From assembly GCA_035532215.1 (NCBI GenBank), contig DATKRK010000262.1:1-19047 (forward strand): a stretch of 19,047 nucleotides of DNA, written 5' to 3'. A model generated the notes under the pieces. The model had not been told where the DNA came from and searched no databases. It worked only from the letters and a program-made list of their open reading frames with translations. The translations under genes and the position numbers were made by a program. Shown piece by piece: positions 14,048 through 19,047 of this stretch (position 1 is its first letter; the number at the start of each line of letters is the position of its first letter). Source of the stretch: JAICIG01 sp035532215. GTDB lineage: Bacteria > Planctomycetota > Planctomycetia > Pirellulales > JAICIG01.

Positions 14048-16792
14048 TTGGCCACCGATTCCGACGATCCGAACGACGATTCCCCTGAGGCCAATCCCGA
14101 AGCCGGCGAGGCCCTGCCGGTCGGCAAGCTGGTCGATCTGGCGATCGAAGACGAACTGAAAGACAGCTATCTGACCTACGCCATGAGCGTGATCGTCAGC
14201 CGCGCGCTGCCCGATGTGCGCGACGGGCTGAAGCCTTCGCAGCGGCGGATTCTGGTCGCGATGAACGATCTGAACCTTACGCCCGGCGCTGGCCGCGTGA
14301 AGTGCGCCAAGATCTCCGGCGACACGAGCGGCAACTATCACCCGCACGGCGAAAGCGTGATCTATCCGACGCTGGTGCGCATGGCCCAGGAATGGAACAT
14401 GCGTCACGTGCTGGTCGACAAGCAGGGCAACTTCGGTTCGATCGCCGGCCTGCCTCCCGCCGCCATGCGATATACCGAAGCCCGCATGTCGGCGATCGCC
14501 GCGCTGATGATGGAGGACATCAAGCTCGACACGGTCGATTTCGTGCCGACCTACGACGAACGCCGCACCGAGCCGACGGTGCTGCCGTCGAAGTTTCCGA
14601 ACTTGCTGGTCAACGGCGCCAACGGCATTGCCGTGGGCATGGCCACTTCGATTCCGCCGCACAACTTGGGCGAAGTCTGCGACGCGACGATCGCCGTCAT
14701 CGACAACCCGGAGATTTCGATCGACGAATTGATGGAGATCGTGCCTGGGCCCGACTTCCCCACCGGCGGCATCGTCTGCGGCCGCAGCGGCATCCGCAAA
14801 GGCTACTACACCGGCCGGGCCAATATCGTGGTTCGCGCCCGCTGTACGATCGAAGAGTTCGGCAAGAACCGCCAGCGGATCGTGGTCAACGAAATCCCCT
14901 ACCAGCAAGCGCGCGACCGCATCGAAGAGCGGATCGCCGAACTGGTCAACGAGGACAAGATCAAGGGCATCTCGGCGATCCGCAACGAGAGCGACCTGAA
15001 AGAGCCGGTGCGCTTGATCTTGGAGATCAAGCGCGACGCCGACGCCGAGATCGTGCTCAATCAGCTTTACCAGTTCTCGCCGCTGCAAGACACCTATTCG
15101 CTGATCTTCCTGGCCTTGGTCGACGGCAAGCCGCGGACGCTGTCGATCAAGCAGTTGCTGGAAGAATTCATCCGCCACCGGCTGACGGTCATCCGCCGCC
15201 GCACGCAGTTCTTATTGAACCGCGCCCGGCAGCGCAAGCACACGGTCGAAGGCCTGTTGCTGGCGCACGCGAATATCGACGAGGTGATTCGCACGATCCG
15301 CACTTCGGCCACGCAGGCCGAGGCCAAGGCCCGCTTGATGGGCATCGAATGTCCGGCGGCCTTGATGCGCCGTGCGTTGGGCGACGTCGGCTTCGCCGAT
15401 TTCCAGCAGGAGCGCGGCGTCCGCGAAGGCTACACGCTGACGGCCGTGCAGGCCGACGCCATCTTGCGGATGACCCTCGGCCAGTTGGTCAACCTCGAGC
15501 AAGAAAAGCTGGGCGGCGAATATCAAGAATTGCTCAACGAGATCGCCGAGTACTTGCGGATTTTGTCCGACGAAAAGAACATCCTGGCGATCATTCGCAA
15601 CGACCTGGTCGAGGTCAAACGCAAGCACGCCGACAAGCGGCGAACCGAGATCAGCGGCGAAGAGTTGGGTACGATCGACCTGGGCGATTTGATCACCGAA
15701 GAGAACATGGTGGTCACGATCAGCCATCAAGGCTACATCAAACGCACCCCGGCCAGCACGTATCGCGCTCAGCGACGCGGCGGCAAGGGGCTCAAGGGCG
15801 CCAAGACCGAGGAAGAAGACCCGATCAGCCACCTGTTCGCGGCCAGCACGCACGATTACTTGCTGTTTTTCACCAACCGCGGCAAGGTCTACTGGCAAAA
15901 AGTTTACGATCTGCCGCAGCTCAGCCGCGAAAGCCGCGGCCGCGCGATCGTGAACCTGCTCAGTCTGGCCGAAGGCGAAACCATCGCCGACTGCCGGGCC
16001 GTGCGCGATTTCTCGCAACCCGACCATTACCTAATGATGGCCACCCGTCGCGGGCTGGTGAAAAAGACGCCCCTGGCCCAATACAGCCGTCCGCAGCGCA
16101 ACGGCATCATCGCCATCAAGCTCAAGGAAAACGACGAACTGGTCGACGTGGCGATCACGAAGGCCGGCGACGAAGTCGTGCTTTCGACGGCTCGCGGCAT
16201 GGCGATCCGCTTCCCCGAATCGAACGCCCGGCCGATGGGCCGCAACACCAGCGGCGTGAAAGGCATCAAGCTTTCGGCGGGCGACGCGTTGGTGGGCATG
16301 GTCGTGGCCGATCCCGACGCCACGCTGTTGACCGTCTGCCAGAACGGCTACGGCAAGCGAACGTTCTTCGGGCCGAATAGTCCGGAGCTGGCCGGCGGAG
16401 AGGTGGCGGAGGCGGAAGAAGAGGAAACCCGCGAGACTGCTACTGAAGAAGCGTTGGCCGAGGAGCCCGAAGGCGAAGAAGAAGGGGGTAGTTCGTCGCA
16501 GCGCTACCGCACGCAGGGCCGCGGCGGCAAGGGCGTGCGCGACATCAAGACGACCGAGCGCAACGGACCGGTGGTCAGCATCGCCAGCGTCCGCGACGAC
16601 GACGAGCTATTGATGATGACGGCCCGCGGCAAGATCCAGCGGATCGTGGCCGGCGAGATCAGCGTCATCGGCCGCAACACGCAAGGCGTCAAGATCATGA
16701 CGCTCGACGAAGACGACGCGCTCGCCGCCGCCGTCCGCGTGCCGCGCGAAGAGGGGGCAGAAGAAGCGCCGCCCGAGACGCCGTCGACTTAG
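14048..16792 (+). CDS. gyrA: DNA gyrase subunit A
   Basis: This 914-residue protein is the breakage-reunion subunit of DNA gyrase, which with GyrB introduces negative supercoils. The winged-helix region carries the catalytic tyrosine at residue 142 (A-A-M-R-Y-T-E-A-R). The quinolone-resistance region reads H-P-H-G-E-S-V-I-Y-P, with Ser103 at the position of E. coli Ser83 and Pro107 where E. coli has Asp87. The GyrA-box Q-R-R-G-G-K-G at 575-581 identifies it as gyrase rather than topoisomerase IV. A Glu-rich insertion (about 780-815) interrupts the C-terminal beta-pinwheel between the G-Y-G-K-R-T strand and a second box-like Q-G-R-G-G-K-G; an acidic tail follows at the extreme C-terminus. The start codon is an uncommon TTG, chosen because of the ideally spaced AGGAGG. 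The gene stands alone; no gyrB is nearby. Confidence 0.96.
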   Translation: MATDSDDPNDDSPEANPEAGEALPVGKLVDLAIEDELKDSYLTYAMSVIVSRALPDVRDGLKPSQRRILVAMNDLNLTPGAGRVKCAKISGDTSGNYHPHGESVIYPTLVRMAQEWNMRHVLVDKQGNFGSIAGLPPAAMRYTEARMSAIAALMMEDIKLDTVDFVPTYDERRTEPTVLPSKFPNLLVNGANGIAVGMATSIPPHNLGEVCDATIAVIDNPEISIDELMEIVPGPDFPTGGIVCGRSGIRKGYYTGRANIVVRARCTIEEFGKNRQRIVVNEIPYQQARDRIEERIAELVNEDKIKGISAIRNESDLKEPVRLILEIKRDADAEIVLNQLYQFSPLQDTYSLIFLALVDGKPRTLSIKQLLEEFIRHRLTVIRRRTQFLLNRARQRKHTVEGLLLAHANIDEVIRTIRTSATQAEAKARLMGIECPAALMRRALGDVGFADFQQERGVREGYTLTAVQADAILRMTLGQLVNLEQEKLGGEYQELLNEIAEYLRILSDEKNILAIIRNDLVEVKRKHADKRRTEISGEELGTIDLGDLITEENMVVTISHQGYIKRTPASTYRAQRRGGKGLKGAKTEEEDPISHLFAASTHDYLLFFTNRGKVYWQKVYDLPQLSRESRGRAIVNLLSLAEGETIADCRAVRDFSQPDHYLMMATRRGLVKKTPLAQYSRPQRNGIIAIKLKENDELVDVAITKAGDEVVLSTARGMAIRFPESNARPMGRNTSGVKGIKLSAGDALVGMVVADPDATLLTVCQNGYGKRTFFGPNSPELAGGEVAEAEEEETRETATEEALAEEPEGEEEGGSSSQRYRTQGRGGKGVRDIKTTERNGPVVSIASVRDDDELLMMTARGKIQRIVAGEISVIGRNTQGVKIMTLDEDDALAAAVRVPREEGAEEAPPETPST

Positions 16793-16831
16793 CCGGCGAC
16801 GCGGGGAGTGCCGCCAGCCACGGATGAAACA

Positions 16832-16899
16832 CGGATCGAACACGGACGAAAGAATTGCGTTCGAAGGCCACGCATGTCAGCTCATCCGTGTTCGATCCG
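16832..16899. repeat. Inverted repeat between gyrA and gmd
   Basis: The 18-bp arms at 16832-16849 and 16882-16899 pair with one mismatch across a 32-base loop. The left side also has the partial direct repeats ACGGATGA, ACGGATCGA and ACGGACGA. It is 39 bases after the gyrA stop and could serve as a transcription barrier. The remainder of the 197-bp spacer holds nothing recognisable. Confidence 0.8.
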
Positions 16900-16989
16900 C
16901 GGCTCAAGTCGGGGGCTATTTATTCCTCAGCTCTAAATGACCTCCGATCGCTCACGCTCGACAACTGAAGCCTGACACCCGACTCTCCC

Positions 16990-18030
16990 ATGTCCACCGC
17001 TCTGATCACCGGAATCACTGGCCAGGATGGCGCTTACCTGGCCGAATTCCTGCTGACGAAGGGCTACGAAGTGCATGGCATGGTCCGCCGTTCGAGCAGC
17101 GAAAACTTCGAGCGGATCGCCCACCTGGCCGATCGCGTCACGCTGCACCAGGCTGATTTGCTCGATCAACTGTCGATCGTCAATCTGCTGCGCGAAGTGC
17201 GTCCGCAAGAGGTGTACAACCTGGCCGCGCAAAGCTTCGTACCGACCAGTTGGCTGCAACCGCTGTTGACCGGCGAGTTCACCGCCCTGGGCGTGACGCG
17301 CGTGCTGGAGGCGATCCGGCTGGTCGATCCCAAGATTCGCTTCTACCAGGCCAGCTCGAGCGAAATGTTCGGCAAGGTGCAGCAGGAGCCGCAGAACGAG
17401 CGCACGCCCTTCTGGCCGCGCAGCCCTTACGGCGTGTCCAAGGTCTACGGGCATTGGATCACGGTCAACTACCGCGAAAGCTACGGGCTGTTCGCTTGCT
17501 CGGGCATTTTGTTCAACCACGAATCGCCGCTGCGCGGCAAGGAATTCGTCAGCCGCAAAGTGACCGACGCCGCCGCCCGGATCAAGTTGGGCGTGCGGCA
17601 AGAACTGCGGCTGGGCAATCTCGACGCCCTGCGCGATTGGGGCTTTGCCGGCGACTATGTCGAAGCGATGTGGCTGATGCTGCAACAAGACCAGCCCGAC
17701 GATTATGTCATCGCCACGGGCGTCAAGCATTCGGTGCGCGAACTGGTCGAAATCGCCTTCGCCCGCGTCGGCCTCGATCCCGAGCAGTGCGTCCGCACCG
17801 ATCCGGCGCTGTTGCGTCCGGCCGAGGTGAATCATCTTTGCGGCGACAGCAGTAAGGCTCGCGAAAAACTTGGCTGGCGGCCGAAGGTGAGTTTCCGCGA
17901 GCTGATCGAAATGATGGTCGACGTCGATCTGGCGCGCGTCGAGCGCGAGCTGGCAGCCGAAGAAAGTCGCTTTTCGCTCCGCGAAAAGACGTTCTTTCGC
18001 GGAGCGAAAGACGACGAGAAGGGAGAATGA
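16990..18030 (+). CDS. gmd: GDP-mannose 4,6-dehydratase
   Basis: This 346-residue enzyme of the extended short-chain dehydrogenase family converts GDP-D-mannose to GDP-4-dehydro-6-deoxy-D-mannose, the branch point to GDP-rhamnose, GDP-fucose and related sugars. The NADP-binding Rossmann motif G-I-T-G-Q-D-G is at 8-14, followed by V-R-R-S-S-S. The active site is S-S-S-E-M-F-G with Glu125, and Y147-G-V-S-K151. N-H-E-S-P-L-R-G near 177-184 and the R-D-W-G-F-A-G-D-Y-V-E-A-M-W stretch are diagnostic of the family. The last 21 residues (326-346) are encoded by a palindromic element and replace the normal C-terminus. The downstream gene at 18440 likely encodes the next enzyme of the pathway, although 409 bases of repeats separate the two. 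Confidence 0.95.
   Translation: MSTALITGITGQDGAYLAEFLLTKGYEVHGMVRRSSSENFERIAHLADRVTLHQADLLDQLSIVNLLREVRPQEVYNLAAQSFVPTSWLQPLLTGEFTALGVTRVLEAIRLVDPKIRFYQASSSEMFGKVQQEPQNERTPFWPRSPYGVSKVYGHWITVNYRESYGLFACSGILFNHESPLRGKEFVSRKVTDAAARIKLGVRQELRLGNLDALRDWGFAGDYVEAMWLMLQQDQPDDYVIATGVKHSVRELVEIAFARVGLDPEQCVRTDPALLRPAEVNHLCGDSSKAREKLGWRPKVSFRELIEMMVDVDLARVERELAAEESRFSLREKTFFRGAKDDEKGE
17966..18015. repeat. 50-bp palindromic element at the 3' end of gmd
   Basis: This is a second copy of the element at 1634-1683, also exactly 50 bp. Its 25-bp halves pair at 21 of 25 positions. It is read in frame as R-F-S-L-R-E-K-T-F-F-R-G-A-K-D-D, the same frame as in the TadE-like gene, followed by four codons and the stop. 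Each half again forms a hairpin with a TCC or GGA loop. Confidence 0.93.
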
Positions 18031-18083
18031 CGATGGAGCGTGCGCGGCGCCAGAGTCGCATGAACGGACGTCTCGGCTCGCCT

Positions 18084-18195
18084 TACGGGTTCCTCTTCTC
18101 TGTTCCAACGGCGCTTGCGATTTCCCGCTCGCCGTCAGTTTGCAACTGCGCGCCCGTCTCGGCTCGCACGGTCGAACAGAGAAGAGGAAGCCGTA
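18084..18195. repeat. Inverted repeat with 22-bp arms after gmd
   Basis: The arms 18084-18105 and 18174-18195 are inverted copies at 21 of 22 positions (TACGG/CTTCCTCTTCTCTGTTC). The direct repeat CGTCTCGGCTCGC precedes the left arm and lies shortly before the right arm. The sequence family differs from the other palindromes in the window. Confidence 0.85.
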
Positions 18196-18295
18196 GCATC
18201 CCCCCCGGCACACTGCTCTCGGCTGCACCCCCGCATACCCCTAAAACGCTTTTCCGTCGCGCTCAGACTGCACAGCGTCGCTTCCAACGCTTGCG

Positions 18296-18393
18296 CCAAA
18301 GTAGCAGGCATACTCCGTATGCCGTCGCCAGCCCCAGGATCGGCCTTCAACTCAAGTCCGCGGACGGCACGCGGAGCGTGCCTGCTACTTTGG
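18296..18393. repeat. Palindromic hairpin doublet before the epimerase gene
   Basis: The arms 18296-18327 and 18362-18393 match as inverted copies at 27 of 32 positions. Each contains its own hairpin: GGCATAC-TCC-GTATGCC on the left and GGCACGC-GGA-GCGTGCC on the right. Four of the five differences are paired changes that keep both stems intact. A related copy is at 6886-6902. Apart from these two repeats the 409-bp spacer 18031-18439 shows no convincing gene. Confidence 0.92.
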
Positions 18394-18439
18394 TTGTGGC
18401 CGAAGGCCGCGCTGGGAATCCTGCCGGAGGCTCGGCGCC

Positions 18440-19047
18440 ATGAAGGCCCTGATCACCGGCATCACCGGCTTCGTGGGCGGCTTTTTGGCCGAACATCTGC
18501 TCGCAGCCGGCGACGAAGTGCTCGGCTGTTCGACGCGAGGCGCCTGGCCGCGCGAACATCCCGAGCGGCGATCGCCGGCGGCCGGCGTGCGCGAGCGAAT
18601 TGAAGTCGCGTGTTGGGATCTCGGCGATCGGGCGGGCATCGACCGGCGCACTCGAGATCGGATCGCCGAGTTCGCGCCGACTTGCATCTATCACCTGGCG
18701 GCGATCAGCGTGCCGGGCTATTGCGGCGCCGACGCGCCGACGGCCCAAGCTCTCTCGGTCAACCTCGAAGGGACGGGCCGCGTGCTCGAACTGGCGGCAT
18801 CGCTTTCGCCGTGCCCCCGGGTGCTGTTTACCAGCACGAGCCACGTCTACGCGCCGGCCGGAGCGGGCGCCCAATTGAACGAAGCCGCGCCGCTCGGCCC
18901 GCGGCGCGGCTACGGCAAGACGAAGCTGGCCGCGGAAGAACGCATCGCCGCGGCCCGCCGCGACGAGCGGCTCGACTGCGTCGTGGCCCGGGCCTTTCAA
19001 CACACCGGCCCTCGGCAAGAGCCCGAGATGATGCTGCCCGAGTGGTG
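18440..19047 (+). CDS. NAD(P)-dependent epimerase/reductase, probably GDP-6-deoxy-mannose reductase (5' part)
   Basis: The first 202 codons are present and the gene continues beyond the window. The protein is an extended short-chain dehydrogenase: Rossmann motif G-I-T-G-F-V-G at 7-13, I-Y-H-L-A-A-I-S, an S-T-S-H-V-Y active-site strand and the catalytic Y-G-K-T-K. The later R-A-F-Q-H-T-G-P-R-Q segment resembles the R-P-F-N-H-T-G-P-G-Q motif of GDP-4-dehydro-6-deoxy-D-mannose reductases (Rmd), which make GDP-D-rhamnose. Its place after gmd fits this, since Gmd makes the substrate. Other deoxysugar epimerases or reductases cannot be excluded without the C-terminus. The ATG at 18440 has GGAGG nine bases upstream (18426-18430). 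Confidence 0.82.
   Translation, partial: MKALITGITGFVGGFLAEHLLAAGDEVLGCSTRGAWPREHPERRSPAAGVRERIEVACWDLGDRAGIDRRTRDRIAEFAPTCIYHLAAISVPGYCGADAPTAQALSVNLEGTGRVLELAASLSPCPRVLFTSTSHVYAPAGAGAQLNEAAPLGPRRGYGKTKLAAEERIAAARRDERLDCVVARAFQHTGPRQEPEMMLPEW

Noticed and set aside
13801..14088. Short frames just upstream of gyrA
   Set aside because: They overlap the candidate promoter, the ribosome binding site and the gyrA start, and have no domain.
13619..15178. 519-residue minus-strand open frame opposite gyrA
   Set aside because: It is antisense to the most conserved part of gyrA and has no domain of its own.
14302..16380. 692-residue second-frame open reading frame inside gyrA
   Set aside because: It is a frame shadow of gyrA with biased Arg-rich composition.
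18027..18443. 138-residue frame whose ATG overlaps the gmd stop (ATGA)
   Set aside because: The overlap is attractive, but the frame consists largely of translated inverted repeats (18084-18195 and 18296-18393) and runs into the next gene's start. No ribosome binding site or domain supports it.
1..19047. tRNA, rRNA, integrase or phage genes, toxin-antitoxin or defence system
   Set aside because: I looked for these on both strands and saw no convincing signal.

Overview
The window is high-GC bacterial DNA and most probably comes from a planctomycete (Planctomycetota, Pirellulales-like). The evidence is threefold. A minus-strand protein carries an Arg-rich N-terminus with an 'LENLEQRALL' motif of the planctomycete extracellular type. 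The Tad (Flp) pilus genes carry unusual accessory domains. The spacers are full of palindromic repeats of a kind common in these genomes. The taxonomic call is inference; there is no rRNA gene in the window.

Left part (1 to about 8.9 kb): part of a Tad/type IVc pilus locus, all on the plus strand. In order it holds a four-copy 42-bp palindromic tandem repeat, a TadG-like minor pilin (182-1582), a TadE-like pseudopilin (1582-2664), an unrecognised single-pass membrane protein (2725-3675), CpaB/RcpC (3686-4435), the assembly ATPase TadA/CpaF fused to an N-terminal FHA and a C-terminal GYF_2-type domain (4450-6699), a 250-bp nested inverted-repeat element (6737-6986), then TadB (7033-7881) and TadC (7885-8817). 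The secretin, TadZ/CpaE, the prepilin peptidase and the major Flp pilin are not visible and would have to lie elsewhere.

Middle (8.9-13.6 kb): a zinc-ribbon single-pass membrane protein (8924-9712), a structured spacer, a large SPFH/band-7 membrane protein with an internal duplication (9943-12156), and, convergent with it and overlapping its 3' end, a minus-strand secreted protein with four Ig-like repeats of about 101 residues (12093-13583). A perfect 13-bp GC-rich hairpin (12171-12199) lies just after the SPFH stop and inside the last codons of the Ig-repeat gene.

Right part (13.6-19.0 kb): a divergent intergenic region with a plausible promoter, DNA gyrase subunit A (14048-16792, TTG start with a strong ribosome binding site), an inverted repeat, GDP-mannose 4,6-dehydratase (16990-18030), a repeat-rich spacer, and the 5' part of an NAD-dependent epimerase/reductase, probably GDP-6-deoxy-mannose reductase (18440 to the window edge). 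The last two would make a GDP-deoxyhexose for cell-surface glycans.

The most distinctive feature is a set of at least four palindromic repeat families of unrelated sequence. Most have the same plan: a short hairpin with GGA or TCC in its loop, arranged as an inverted doublet. One 50-bp family is read in the same frame inside two unrelated genes: the leader of the TadE-like pilin and the C-terminus of GDP-mannose dehydratase. This resembles protein-embedded palindromic elements known from Rickettsia, though no sequence relationship is claimed.
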